DNA of 64,000 nt. Origin: Microcoleus sp. FACHB-672 (lineage in GTDB: Bacteria; Cyanobacteriota; Cyanobacteriia; Cyanobacteriales; Oscillatoriaceae). Positions 24,985 through 34,264 of this stretch are shown piece by piece. The notes below the pieces were generated by a model, which was given only the letters and a program-made list of their open reading frames with translations, ran no database searches and was not told where the DNA came from. The stretch lies in assembly GCF_014695725.1 (NCBI RefSeq), contig NZ_JACJOU010000010.1:1-64000 (forward strand), in the 5' to 3' direction. The stretch's first letter is position 1; each line of letters opens with the position of its first letter. The position numbers and the translations under genes were made by a program.

Positions 24985-27957
24985 CTAATCCACACCCTCA
25001 ATCGGCGCAAACCCTTGACGCTGGATGTTCTCCGTTACCGTTCGAGGTTCGAGGAATTGTAGCAAGTAATCTGGGCCACCGGCTTTGGAACCAACGCCGG
25101 AAAGCTTGAACCCACCGAAGGGTTGACGCGAGACAATTGCGCCGGTGATCCCCCGGTTGATATAAAGATTACCCACTTCAAACTCAACTTCTGCCTGTTG
25201 AATATGGGAAGGCGTGCGAGAATAAATGCCGCCGGTGAGGGCAAAATTCGTGCCGTTTGCGAGATTGATTGCTTCTTGGAAATTCTTCGCCGGCATCACA
25301 GAAAGCACCGGCCCGAAAATTTCTTCTTGGGCGATTTTAGCAGTGGGTGACACGTTCGTGAAAATCACCGGCCCGATAAAATATCCCGTACCGGGTGCCG
25401 GCATTTCTAAGGCAACTTCAGCTTCTGTGCGCCCCTTCTCAATATAATCCCGGATGCGCTCATAAGCGTTGGCATCGATCACCGGCCCAACTTGGGTACT
25501 TGGTGCTTCTGCTGGGCCAACATTCAGCGAACGGGTTGCTTCAACTAAGCGCTGCACGAAGGTATCATAAATCGGTTCCAGCACAATTACCCGCGAACAA
25601 GCTGAGCATTTTTGCCCACTGTAGCCAAATGCCGAATGCACTACACCGGCAACCGCTTGATCCAAGTCCGCACTCTCATCAACAATAATCGCATTCTTGC
25701 CGCCCATCTCTGCAATCACCCGTTTCAGGTGTTTTTGTCCCGGTTGCAGAATTGCGGCGTCGGCGTAGATTTGGCAACCCACTTCTTGAGAACCTGTGAA
25801 GGTAATCATGTGAACGTCGGGGTGCTTCACCATGTAAGAACCGACGCTAGAACCTTTACCGGGGACGTATTGGAAGACACCTTTGGGGATACCGGCTTCT
25901 ACAAGAATTTCGGCTAGTTTTGCCGCAATTACCGTTGAAACCTCCGCCGGCTTTAATAAAGTACAGTTGCCGGCAACCAGAGAGGCAACCGTCATGCCGG
26001 TGGGAATTGCTAACGGGAAATTCCAGGGAGAAACAATCAGCGAAATGCCGCGCGGCTGGTAATTATAGCGGTTGGTTTCGCCGGCAATATCATAGTGATG
26101 ACCTTGTTCCAGCCGTTCCATTTCATCCGCATAATACCGGCAGAAGTCAATCGCCTCCGAGACTTCCCCATCACACTCCCGCAGCGGTTTTCCGACTTCA
26201 AACAGCATCCAAGCAGACAGTTCATGCCGGCGCTTTTCCATCAATTCTGCCGCCTTTCGCAGTACCCCAGCGCGTTCCCTCACCGGCGTTTTTCGCCAAC
26301 TGGGAAACGCATCCTTCGCTGCTTGAATCGCTTGCTGTGCCTGTTCCACAGACATCAGCCCGATTTTACCAATCACTTCACTCGGATCGGAAGGATTGAT
26401 AGAATCCACCATTTGTGCAGTATTTTGATATTCCCCATTAATCAGCGGTAAATAGGTTTTACCCAGCTGCTGACGCACAGTTTGCAGCGCTTGCTGGGCT
26501 TCTTGCCGCAATTTGGCATTGGCATAGTCGGTATCCGCGACATTGGGGAAGACTGGGGAACCGCGATGGATTGAGTCTTTGCCATTGGGGGAGGGCGGCG
26601 CTAATAATTCCTCAATCGGGCGATCTTCCATGTTTTGCCGCAAGAAAGAACTATTGGCGGTATTTTCCAGCAGCCGGCGAATCAGGTAGGCCATGCCGGG
26701 GAGAAGATCGCCGTAAGGACAGTAAACGCGGACGCGATAACCTCGATCTGCTAAGCCTTTCGCCAGTTTATCGCCCATGCCGTAGAGAACTTGCATCTCA
26801 AACCGGCGCTTAGGAATATTCAGGGTTTCTGCAATTGCCATCGCCCGCGCTTGGGTTCGCACGTTATGGCTGCCAATCGCGGCATACAGATATTCGTGAT
26901 TTTCCAGCAAAATTTGGGTTATTTTCTCAAAATTGGCATCCGTTGCCGCTTTATCGTTGTAAACCGGCTGCGGCCAATCTTTTTGCAGGGCTTTAATCGT
27001 TTCCTGATCCCAATACGCCCCTTTTACCAAGCGCACGGTAACGGGATTGCCGCGCTGTTTTGCCCACTCAATCAAATCCCGCAAGTCTTTTTCACTGTCG
27101 CGCAGATAGCCTTGGATGGTGATGCCGATATCTGTGCGGTTGCGGAATTCCGCTTCCATGAGGATTTGCTTAAGAATTGCCAGGGTTAAATCTTTATAGC
27201 AATACTGTTCCATGTCAAAGTGAACCGCCGCACCGGCTTCCTCGGCGTGGCGCAGCAGCGTGCGGATGCGATCACTCACCCGTGCTTCACTTCCTTTGGG
27301 ATCGAGGGCGTCAAATTGCGAATAAAAGGCGGTTAACTTGACAGATACCTGAACTCGGGAAATATCTTCGCCATCTGCTTGATCAATGGCCGGCACGGTT
27401 GACCACTTTTTCGCCACCTCACTGAGCTGGCTGATCAGTTCTAGATAGCGATCTAGGTAAGATTGGGCCTCAATTTCCGTAATCACGGCTTCGCCTAACA
27501 AGTCAATCGTGAACGCCATTTTATCCTTACGCAGGCGTTCAATTGTCTTGATCACTTCCTTAATATTTGCGCCGGCAATGTACTTATGCGCTAAAGTTTC
27601 GACGGCTGTGGATACGGTTGTTGCCGCCACCTGTCCCGCCATCGAATCGCCCCCGCTAAAATTCATCAAGCCTTTGAGGGCGGCGGGCAGTTCCACTTCT
27701 TCAGCGGTTAGGTATTCTTGCAGGTGATGGGCAATTTCCGGTTTGCTGCGGAGTGCCGGCAAGCAGTCAATAAAGCGAAACAGTTGCACACGCAAACCAG
27801 GGTTACTCATCGCCCAAGCTAGCAATCTATCATCCGGGCGCATTTGGTCGCGGATCTGGGCAAAAAAGGAACGATTTTCTTTCGTTGCGGCTAATAGTTG
27901 TTTCGCAATTTCTTGGGTTTTAGCTTCGTAGGTGCTATTGGATATTTGTACGACCAC
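24985..27957 (-). CDS. putA: Bifunctional proline dehydrogenase / L-glutamate gamma-semialdehyde dehydrogenase
   Basis: A 990-residue enzyme that oxidises proline to P5C (FAD-dependent) and then to glutamate (NAD-dependent). The N-terminal 440 residues hold the proline dehydrogenase barrel (VSVKLTAFYSQFDALDPKG, VHFDMEQYCYKDLTL, VTVRLVKGAYWDQE, EMQVLYGMGDKLAKGLADRG, YCPYGDLLPGMAYLIRRLLEN). Residues about 480-985 hold the aldehyde dehydrogenase (ISPWNFPLAIPTGM-like stretch, VIAEMGGKN with the catalytic Glu, GQKCSACSR with the catalytic Cys, EEIFGPVL). There is no N-terminal DNA-binding domain, so it is not the autoregulatory type of PutA. Single gene; 250 bases separate it from the next minus-strand gene. 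Confidence 0.95.
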   Translation of the reverse strand: MVVQISNSTYEAKTQEIAKQLLAATKENRSFFAQIRDQMRPDDRLLAWAMSNPGLRVQLFRFIDCLPALRSKPEIAHHLQEYLTAEEVELPAALKGLMNFSGGDSMAGQVAATTVSTAVETLAHKYIAGANIKEVIKTIERLRKDKMAFTIDLLGEAVITEIEAQSYLDRYLELISQLSEVAKKWSTVPAIDQADGEDISRVQVSVKLTAFYSQFDALDPKGSEARVSDRIRTLLRHAEEAGAAVHFDMEQYCYKDLTLAILKQILMEAEFRNRTDIGITIQGYLRDSEKDLRDLIEWAKQRGNPVTVRLVKGAYWDQETIKALQKDWPQPVYNDKAATDANFEKITQILLENHEYLYAAIGSHNVRTQARAMAIAETLNIPKRRFEMQVLYGMGDKLAKGLADRGYRVRVYCPYGDLLPGMAYLIRRLLENTANSSFLRQNMEDRPIEELLAPPSPNGKDSIHRGSPVFPNVADTDYANAKLRQEAQQALQTVRQQLGKTYLPLINGEYQNTAQMVDSINPSDPSEVIGKIGLMSVEQAQQAIQAAKDAFPSWRKTPVRERAGVLRKAAELMEKRRHELSAWMLFEVGKPLRECDGEVSEAIDFCRYYADEMERLEQGHHYDIAGETNRYNYQPRGISLIVSPWNFPLAIPTGMTVASLVAGNCTLLKPAEVSTVIAAKLAEILVEAGIPKGVFQYVPGKGSSVGSYMVKHPDVHMITFTGSQEVGCQIYADAAILQPGQKHLKRVIAEMGGKNAIIVDESADLDQAVAGVVHSAFGYSGQKCSACSRVIVLEPIYDTFVQRLVEATRSLNVGPAEAPSTQVGPVIDANAYERIRDYIEKGRTEAEVALEMPAPGTGYFIGPVIFTNVSPTAKIAQEEIFGPVLSVMPAKNFQEAINLANGTNFALTGGIYSRTPSHIQQAEVEFEVGNLYINRGITGAIVSRQPFGGFKLSGVGSKAGGPDYLLQFLEPRTVTENIQRQGFAPIEGVD

Positions 27958-28206
27958 AGCGGGAAGACTCCTAGTTCTGGGTGAGGCGTTTGTTTAAAAC
28001 TTTCTCTTCTCTTCCATTGTGGCGTTGCACAGCCCAATTCAGCCACTCAATATTTATTAATTTATATAAAAACCAAAGATAAAATGAGACGTAATAAATG
28101 AGTGATGAAAAATTTGCTGTAGCTTTAACTACACTCGAATTATGATAAAGCTCACCAGGGAAAAAGCAATATTTAAAATATCTTCTTAAAGATTCGAGCA
28201 AGTCTT

Positions 28207-28755
28207 TCAACCGAGTAACTGTTGAACCGGCACCTTAATATCTGGAAAAGCCACCGGCACAATCTCTCCGGCTGTCAACGTTACCGTTTCAACATAGTCA
28301 CCATTAACAGGTTGGCGAAATACATTAAGCTGCCGGTGTTTCAAATCCACAACCCAATATTCTGGAATTTCTGCGGCGGCGTAGGTTTTTCGCTTAACAT
28401 CCAAATCTTTAACAAGGCTGATATTAGAAAACTCAATCAACCAAAAGATATCTTCGGGATAAGGATGATGTTGGCGATAGATTTGCCCAAATGGTTTAAC
28501 AATTGCGAGATCGGGTTCCGGTTCTGAGTTGTTAGGCAAAGTGATGGGACGAGCTTCTCGAACTCTGGCACTCTTACCAAGAAGATTACTGAGATATTTG
28601 CCAACTTCGTCTCCAAGATAAGCGTGTTCTAAACCCTCTGGGGGCATTTCAATAATTTCTCCATTCAATAGTTCAACGTGCCGGCTTTCTAAAAGACCGA
28701 CTTCTATCATACGGTGATAGTCATCCACCGTCCATTTAGCGATGGTTACAGTCAT
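28207..28755 (-). CDS. Uma2 family endonuclease-like protein (DUF820)
   Basis: The start is ATG 28755 (MTVTIAKWTVDDYHRMIEVG), 13 codons inside the longest frame; this is the usual first residue of the family. The 182-residue protein has the PD-(D/E)XK-type core: GLLESRHVELLNGEIIEM near the N-terminus, SEPEPDLAIVKP with the acidic metal ligand, WLIEFSN, then KRKTYAAAEIPEYWVVDL. Uma2 proteins are extremely numerous in filamentous cyanobacteria and their role is unknown. It is monocistronic. Confidence 0.88.
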   Translation of the reverse strand: MTVTIAKWTVDDYHRMIEVGLLESRHVELLNGEIIEMPPEGLEHAYLGDEVGKYLSNLLGKSARVREARPITLPNNSEPEPDLAIVKPFGQIYRQHHPYPEDIFWLIEFSNISLVKDLDVKRKTYAAAEIPEYWVVDLKHRQLNVFRQPVNGDYVETVTLTAGEIVPVAFPDIKVPVQQLLG

Positions 28756-28984
28756 TTTGAATCTCCAATTAGAGGATGATTGCAACCGGCACATTGATCA
28801 CAAGCAGAGTAGCCGGTTGGTTGTACAACTATTTTATCCTTTGCCTTTGCTACCGGTTAAGTTGGCGTGTCAATACCTGCCGGTTCTCTCAATGCTGGAA
28901 TGTTAAACACCTTGCCTATTTAAAGCGATAGTCCGGCAGTTCGGCAGCAGTTTAAACACCGGCAATCACCAACATTCACAATTA

Positions 28985-29006
28985 GCCTGGGGTTTGAACC
29001 CCAGGC
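28985..29006. repeat. 22-bp perfect palindrome
   Basis: Arms GCCTGGGGTTT and its complement. It lies in the 310-bp gap between the Uma2-like start and the SH3 gene stop. It lacks a U-tract on either strand, so it looks like a dispersed palindrome, not a terminator. Confidence 0.55.
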
Positions 29007-29066
29007 ACGTTTCTCTGAGGGAATCTCCAAAGATTACCAGCTCAAAAAGACGTTTCTAACAACCGC

Positions 29067-29660
29067 TTACCGGCAGAAAATCAGCGTATTAGCCGGAATA
29101 AAACCCGTTACCGGCGCGGAAATGGGCACCCAGCCGCTTGCACCGCGATTCACAATCGTCACACGCTGAAGATTGGCTAAATTACCGAGAATAGGGCTGT
29201 TTGTCGAAGGAGACTGCCGCACACTCACCGCCTCAGCCGATGTGATTTGCCGACAATTGTCACCAGTTGTTGAAGTTTGGTTGGGCGGTACAGGTTGATC
29301 GCAAGTGCCGAGAAATTGGCCAAACACATAACCTTTTTGGGGAGATGAAATCAACACCCAGCCATCATTGCCAACACTATCGACAGTCAGCAGCGTTCCT
29401 TTCGCAACTGAGCCGGTGATCGGGCCATTTGGGCTGGAACGAACGTTGAGATCACTGGCATTTGTATTCACCCGCCGGCAGTTGGCTTGGGCGATCAGTT
29501 GATTTGTACCCTGATTCTGAAGTGCTGCTTGTCCGGAGGCAGAAGACTGGCTGCCTTGTGGCTGCGTGATGCCGGCAGATGCGGGAACGGAAAAAGTGCT
29601 GACAGACAGGGACAGCGAGGCAGTTACCGCGAGGGAAGTTTGCCAAAGATTCATTTTCAT
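29067..29660 (-). CDS. Exported protein with two bacterial SH3 domains
   Basis: The start is ATG 29660 (MKMNLWQTSLAVTASLSLSV), with GGAG 9 bases upstream; a longer frame to 29867 would bury the signal peptide, which ends at VPASAG. After a Gln/Ser-rich spacer come two SH3b domains: CRRVNTNASDLNVRSSPNGP to GYVFGQFLGTC, and CRQITSAEAVSVRQSPSTNS to ITGFIPANTL-like end. Each has a flanking Cys pair that could form disulfides in the periplasm. 197 residues. SH3b domains often bind cell-wall peptides; no catalytic domain is present, so the role is probably binding or scaffolding. Confidence 0.85.
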   Translation of the reverse strand: MKMNLWQTSLAVTASLSLSVSTFSVPASAGITQPQGSQSSASGQAALQNQGTNQLIAQANCRRVNTNASDLNVRSSPNGPITGSVAKGTLLTVDSVGNDGWVLISSPQKGYVFGQFLGTCDQPVPPNQTSTTGDNCRQITSAEAVSVRQSPSTNSPILGNLANLQRVTIVNRGASGWVPISAPVTGFIPANTLIFCR

Positions 29661-29878
29661 AAGAGAAAACTCCAAATCACACCAAAAGGATCTTGCCTTG
29701 TATTTTATAGCTCCTGAGGGGTGACAGGCAGAGGTGCGCGGGATTAGAGCAATTCCTGGGGCCGGTGATAATAGATGCAGGGGAGAGGGAGACGGAGAGA
29801 ATTGCCCTCTATGCCCCATGCCCATACCTTTAGGTTGGCGAAGCCTTGCCCCATGCTCAATTCCCAATCCAATTTGCT

Positions 29879-30001
29879 ATGAATGAACAGCGTTTGCAAG
29901 CTTACTCCGATCTCATCAACGCCCTGCTGACTTGTGAGAATGGCGAGGAAGGGGCAATTTTGAACAACCATATAGATTTGGTGGATGCGGAGTTAGTGTA
30001 G
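29879..30001 (+). pseudogene. N-terminal remnant of a TPR/CHAT-type protein
   Basis: A 40-codon frame reads MNEQRLQAYSDLINALLTCE, then NGEEGAILNNHIDLVDAELV and a stop. This is the characteristic N-terminus of large cyanobacterial tetratricopeptide/CHAT proteins (general form MNEQR.QAYL.LI..LL.CP.GEE..IL......DAGLV). The rest of such a gene, usually more than 800 codons, is missing. Poly-TGCCCCA-like repeat DNA lies just upstream (29805-29855). It is a decayed fragment. Confidence 0.55.
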
Positions 30002-30385
30002 GAAGAAAAAATGAATCAAAGTAATTCTGCAAATGTTTATAACAACAGAACTTAGGAAAAAAGGCAGGAAGATTTATAACCAGCAATTGCTGCTTATCAG
30101 TAAGCTTTATGGCTGGAAACTTATACGACTATCGGCAAAAAAGTTGGTAGAATAACCTTGTCGGCAGGCCCCCTTTCTTCTCACAAAAATTTCGCCTCGA
30201 TTCAATTCTTGCCAAAAGTCTCCAAGCTGCAACCAACTGATTTTAACTTCTTACTGTTCAAAATATTTAGCTTTGGCCGGCAGCGGCAAGCGATAAACCT
30301 TTCAGCGATCCTCAATCCTGAGCAGCTTTCTATGCCATTGGCAAATAAGTTTGAACAAAATCCTTAAAATTTGGAGAATAACTTA
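30002..30385. other. Intergenic, no feature recognised
   Basis: Apart from the remnant just upstream, I see no gene or RNA here. It should hold the promoter of the small gene that starts at 30386. Confidence 0.35.
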
Positions 30386-30727
30386 ATGGAACCCACTAAG
30401 GTCATTGCTGAATTTCAAGACTGGCTGCAAAACCATCCTGAATACTTTCTACCGGCAGCTTGGCAAGATTTGCCTCAACTCGATGAAAATCTTGCAGAAG
30501 CAGACGATGATGAGTTGTTTCCCATTGCCATGACAATCAGTAAATGGTGCAGCCGACACAATCTCGGAGAAAAGCTAAGACAGAAGGCAAGTCAGGGCAA
30601 AGATATTGATGATCCGCAGGCGATGGATAACACGTTTACAGAAATCGAAAATATCACTCAAACCCTGCGTCAGAGCGTCCAAACTTGCTATGAGCAACTG
30701 AAGAAAAAAGCTCAAGAAGAACAATAA
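30386..30727 (+). CDS. Small acidic hypothetical protein
   Basis: 113 residues from ATG 30386, with GGAG 10 bases upstream (a TTG at 30371 lies before the SD). It is helical and acidic: VIAEFQDWLQNHPEYFLPAA, DENLAEADDDELFPIAMTIS and a Lys/Glu-rich C-terminus (CYEQLKKKAQEEQ) with coiled-coil character. No signal peptide, membrane segment or known domain. Codon use fits the neighbouring genes and the start signal is sound, so I take it as real, but I cannot name a function. Confidence 0.6.
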   Translation: MEPTKVIAEFQDWLQNHPEYFLPAAWQDLPQLDENLAEADDDELFPIAMTISKWCSRHNLGEKLRQKASQGKDIDDPQAMDNTFTEIENITQTLRQSVQTCYEQLKKKAQEEQ

Positions 30728-31221
30728 TGACAATAGAAATATTTGATAAAATTTACAGAAATAGCTATATCAAATATTTGCTTGTTGCGTTCATAAAGTT
30801 TTAGTTGTTGAGAAAAATTTAATTAAAAAATCAAAATGATTACGGAACAAAACTTAAATGATTTTTGTAACAGAATGGAAATACGGCAACACTGGTTGTT
30901 ACCAGCTCTCATCGCCTTTCTCAAACTAAATTCGGTTAAAATGAAGGGCATTTGAGCGAGTGTGTCTCACGCACCCGACAGGATTTTGCTTCGCAAAAAA
31001 TAGGTCTCAGTTAACCGGATTTGCTATTAGATGGATTAGGGACAGCCATTTGAGTAGTAGCAAAGCATTCGGGCAGAGCAATTAAAAGGCATCGCCTGAT
31101 TTTTGTCCCCAAATGCTAGCGCTAACGCGTCGCGGAGCAAATGCCCAGACTCCCTCACTTCAATCGGAGTTGCTATAGCTTTACAAGTGCTTCTGCTTGT
31201 TAACCAGAGTCTGCCGGCATA
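30728..31221. other. Intergenic with degraded repeats
   Basis: No gene is supported. It contains a degraded copy of the GGGTGCGTGA-type palindrome at about 30957-30976, and an inverted-repeat element at 31064-31117 (separate entry), followed by a GCTAGCGCTAACGCGTCGCG stretch that resembles short interspersed repeats of filamentous cyanobacteria. Confidence 0.45.
31064..31117. repeat. Small inverted-repeat element (AGCATTCGGGCAGA arms)
   Basis: Left arm AGCATTCGGGCAGA (31064-31077); right arm, read on the minus strand, AGCATTTGGGGACA (31117-31104); 10 of 14 bases match. Elements with GCATTCGGGCA ends are common in cyanobacterial intergenic DNA (from memory). Confidence 0.45.
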
Positions 31222-31268
31222 AAAAAATAGCTTGCCTCTCACAGAAAACCTAGGAAGCAAGCTATTTC
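31222..31268 (-). terminator. Terminator of the pnt genes
   Basis: Arms AAATAGCTTGC (31226-31236) and GCAAGCTATTT (31258-31268). On the minus strand the hairpin ends in a run of T (CTATTTTTTTATG), 30 bases after the pntB stop. Confidence 0.85.
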
Positions 31269-31297
31269 TTCTTCGGACAAATTACCGGCTTGTTGCC

Positions 31298-32704
31298 TTA
31301 CAGGTGCTTCACTTCAGACACCAACTTAGCAACCGCATCTTTCGCGCTGCCAAATAGCATCATTGTCTTTTCCTTGTAAAACAGCTCATTCTCAATGCCG
31401 GCAAACCCAGCACTCATGCCGCGCTTAATCACGATCGTATGCTTCGCCTTATCCACTTCCAAGATAGGCATCCCATAGATCGGACTGCCGGCATCGTGAC
31501 GCGCCGCCGGGTTCACCACATCATTCGCCCCAATCACCAGCGCCACATCCGTCTCATCAAACTGGGGATTGATGTCATCCATATCATAAAGCTGCGGATA
31601 AGGCACATTCGCCTCAGCCAGCAACACATTCATGTGTCCCGGCATCCGACCGGCAACGGGGTGAATGGCATACTTGACTTCCACACCCAGCCGTTCCAAC
31701 TGATCGGCCAATTCCCGAACCGTGTGCTGTGCCTGGGCGACTGCCATCCCGTATCCCGGTACAATCACCACAGAGCGCGCATAGCCCAACATCATCGCCG
31801 CTTCTTCGGGATCGACGCTGCGAACCGTCTTGTCCCCAACATCCCCACTGGCACCGCCAGCAGCAGCGGAACCGCCCCCGCCAAATGCACCAAATAGCAC
31901 ACTTGTCAAGGAACGGTTCATTGCCTTACACATAATCTGGGTCAGAATTAATCCCGACGCCCCAACCAGTGCACCGGCGATGATCAGCATATTGTTCATC
32001 ACGATAAAGCCGGCCACACTTGCCGCAACCCCAGAATAAGAGTTGAGCAGTGAAATCACCACCGGCATATCGCCCCCACCAATCGGCAGGACAAACATCA
32101 CACCCAGCACCAGCGAAACTGCTGTCAGTCCCAGCAACACCGTAGTATTAGCCGGTGTCACACACAGATAAATACTGCCGGCAAGTAACGCCACCAACAG
32201 CAGCGCATTCACAGGTTGCTGCAAGGGGAACGTAATCGGCGCACCCTTAAGGATGCCTTGCAATTTCGCAAATGCAATCAAACTGCCGGTGAACGTAATT
32301 CCGCCGATCAACACGCCCAAAATGATCGTGATGTTGGCATCAAGCGGCACCACATCCGAATGACTGCTAACGCGCCAGTATTCACCAACCGCCACCAAAG
32401 CCGAAGCAGCGCCGCCCAAACCGTTCAACACGCCCACCATCTGGGGCATATCTGTCATCGCCACGCTCTTGGCCATGATCACGCCCAAAATCGAACCGAT
32501 GATGATTCCAACCAGAATCATCTCGTAGTTCAATACCGAACGCTCTAGCAGGGTTCCGACGATCGCGATCAACATCCCAACTGCTGCCAGCACATTGCCC
32601 TGACGCGCCGTTGCCGGTGAACCCAACTGTTTCAAACCAACAATAAATAAAGATGCTGCAACTAAATAGCTCAGCTGAATGCCTGAGGGAAGAAAATCGC
32701 TCAT
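31298..32704 (-). CDS. pntB: NAD(P) transhydrogenase subunit beta
   Basis: A 468-residue membrane protein of the proton-translocating transhydrogenase, which moves hydride from NADH to NADP+ at the expense of the proton gradient. The N-terminal two thirds form domain II, with about nine membrane helices (LSYLVAASLFIVGLKQLG onward). The C-terminal 180 residues are domain III, the NADP-binding part: GYGMAVAQAQHTVRELAD, HPVAGRMPGHMNVLLAEA, NDVVNPAA and KRGMSAGFAGIEN. Its ATG overlaps the stop of the upstream pntAB by 4 bases, so the two are translationally coupled. Confidence 0.97.
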   Translation of the reverse strand: MSDFLPSGIQLSYLVAASLFIVGLKQLGSPATARQGNVLAAVGMLIAIVGTLLERSVLNYEMILVGIIIGSILGVIMAKSVAMTDMPQMVGVLNGLGGAASALVAVGEYWRVSSHSDVVPLDANITIILGVLIGGITFTGSLIAFAKLQGILKGAPITFPLQQPVNALLLVALLAGSIYLCVTPANTTVLLGLTAVSLVLGVMFVLPIGGGDMPVVISLLNSYSGVAASVAGFIVMNNMLIIAGALVGASGLILTQIMCKAMNRSLTSVLFGAFGGGGSAAAGGASGDVGDKTVRSVDPEEAAMMLGYARSVVIVPGYGMAVAQAQHTVRELADQLERLGVEVKYAIHPVAGRMPGHMNVLLAEANVPYPQLYDMDDINPQFDETDVALVIGANDVVNPAARHDAGSPIYGMPILEVDKAKHTIVIKRGMSAGFAGIENELFYKEKTMMLFGSAKDAVAKLVSEVKHL

Positions 32705-32994
32705 GCTTTCACCTCTTTTTTCTTAAACATTTGCAACATCCGATCAGTCACTAAAAAGCCACCAACCACGTTAATGGTGGCCAAAATAATCGCAATCAAG
32801 CCCAAAATCACTGTGACATTCCACTCGCGATCGCCGGCAATCAGCAGCGCCCCGATCACCGCAATCCCTGAAATCGCATTCGATCCAGACATCAAAGGCG
32901 TGTGCAGCGTCGGAGGCACTTTATTAATCACCTCAAATCCCACAAACGACGCCAAAACAAATACAACTAAACCGGCAATCAATCCTTCTGCCAT
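32701..32994 (-). CDS. pntAB: NAD(P) transhydrogenase subunit alpha part 2 (membrane)
   Basis: A 97-residue protein with three to four membrane helices (AGLVVFVLASFVGFEVI, SGIAVIGALLIAG, VILGLIAIILATINVVGGFLV). It corresponds to the C-terminal membrane segment of E. coli PntA; in cyanobacteria the alpha subunit is split into two genes, as here. It shares LHTPLMSGSNAISGI, a signature of domain II. It sits between pntAA (115 bases upstream) and pntB (overlapping). Confidence 0.95.
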   Translation of the reverse strand: MAEGLIAGLVVFVLASFVGFEVINKVPPTLHTPLMSGSNAISGIAVIGALLIAGDREWNVTVILGLIAIILATINVVGGFLVTDRMLQMFKKKEVKA

Positions 32995-33109
32995 ATTTCT
33001 CCAAATTCTTTTCCATCAAATCGCTGTGTCTGTAGGGGCGGGTTTAGAAACAAATGTTCAGACAACAGCTTCACGAACAAAACCCGCCCTGACTTGTCAA
33101 ATTTCCCGT

Positions 33110-34264
33110 TTAGCTAACCGACGAATGCTGAGGGCTAGACGCCAAAGCGTCCCGCACCCGCTGATTGCGAATCTCGCCGGCGTGCGTCACACAAGTGCCG
33201 CCGGTGATGTCATCCTCAAAATTCAGCTGCATTTGGCCATCCTTAATCAGGTATTGCAGCAACGTCAAAATATTTTTGGAATACATCTGAGACGCGTTCA
33301 CCGGCATCGACGCTGGCAAATTGATCGGACAAATAATCATCACACCATTGTGATTGACATCTTTCCCGGCTTCTGTATAAGCGCAGTTACCGCCCTGCTC
33401 GGCAGCCAAATCGACAATCACAGAACCGGGGTGCATTTGGTCGATCATTTCTTCCGTCACCAACCGGGGCGCTTTCCGCCCAGGAACCTGTGCCGTTGTA
33501 ATCACCACATCGGCATTGCGAACGTGTTCGCCAATGGTTTCCTGGGTGCGCTGCTTGGACGCTTCAGAAATTTCTTTGGCATAACCGCCGGCAGCTACGG
33601 TTTCCTCGTTTAGCTGCACTTCGACGAATTTCGCCCCCAAGCTTTGCACTTCTTCCTTCACTGCCGGTCGAATGTCAAACGCTTCCACCATAGCACCCAA
33701 GCGGCGGGCGGTTGCAATCGCTTGCAAGCCTGCAACACCGGCACCGATGATAAATACTTTGGCCGGTTTAATTGTGCCGGCAGCCGTGGTCAGCATCGGG
33801 AAAAACTTGGGCGAAGCTGCTGCCGCCAGCAATACTGCCTTATAGCCGGCGACCCCAGCTTGGGAAGACAAAGCATCCATGCTTTGCGCCCGGCTGGTAC
33901 GGGGAATCATCTCCATACTGAACGCCGTCACTCCCCGGTTCGCTAGCTGCTGCACCATAAACGGATCTCCCAAGGGATTGAGAAACCCTATTGATACAGC
34001 GCCTTCTCGGAGGCTGTTCACTTCGCGCTCTTTTGGGGGACCCACCTTAACCAGCACGTCTGCTTCACCCCACAGCGCCCCGGTATCCGAGATAATCTTT
34101 GCCCCCGCCTCTTCATAAGCAGAATCGGGGAAAAACGACCCTTCACCCGCGCCGGCTTCCACCCAAACCTCTAAACCCTGTTTCACCAACCGGGCTACAG
34201 CGTCTGGAACCAAGGCGACACGGTTTTCACCCACTTCAATTTCTTTTGCAACGACTATTTTCAT
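33110..34264 (-). CDS. pntAA: NAD(P) transhydrogenase subunit alpha part 1
   Basis: 384 residues from ATG 34264 (MKIVVAKEIEVGENRVALVP). A frame open to 34360 adds 32 residues that the family lacks. This is domain I, the soluble NAD(H)-binding part, related to alanine dehydrogenase: VLVKVGPPKEREVNSLREGA, SAQAGVAGYKAVLLAA-type region, IGAGVAGLQAIATARRLGA with the GxGxxG Rossmann motif near 170, FDIRPAVKEEVQSLGA, and a DLAAEQGGNC stretch near 300. First gene of pntAA-pntAB-pntB. Confidence 0.96.
   Translation of the reverse strand: MKIVVAKEIEVGENRVALVPDAVARLVKQGLEVWVEAGAGEGSFFPDSAYEEAGAKIISDTGALWGEADVLVKVGPPKEREVNSLREGAVSIGFLNPLGDPFMVQQLANRGVTAFSMEMIPRTSRAQSMDALSSQAGVAGYKAVLLAAAASPKFFPMLTTAAGTIKPAKVFIIGAGVAGLQAIATARRLGAMVEAFDIRPAVKEEVQSLGAKFVEVQLNEETVAAGGYAKEISEASKQRTQETIGEHVRNADVVITTAQVPGRKAPRLVTEEMIDQMHPGSVIVDLAAEQGGNCAYTEAGKDVNHNGVMIICPINLPASMPVNASQMYSKNILTLLQYLIKDGQMQLNFEDDITGGTCVTHAGEIRNQRVRDALASSPQHSSVS

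Noticed and set aside
27971-28210. 79-codon minus-strand frame between putA and the Uma2-like gene
   Set aside because: Starts with TTG overlapping the Uma2 stop, no SD, no family, low-complexity AT-rich sequence.
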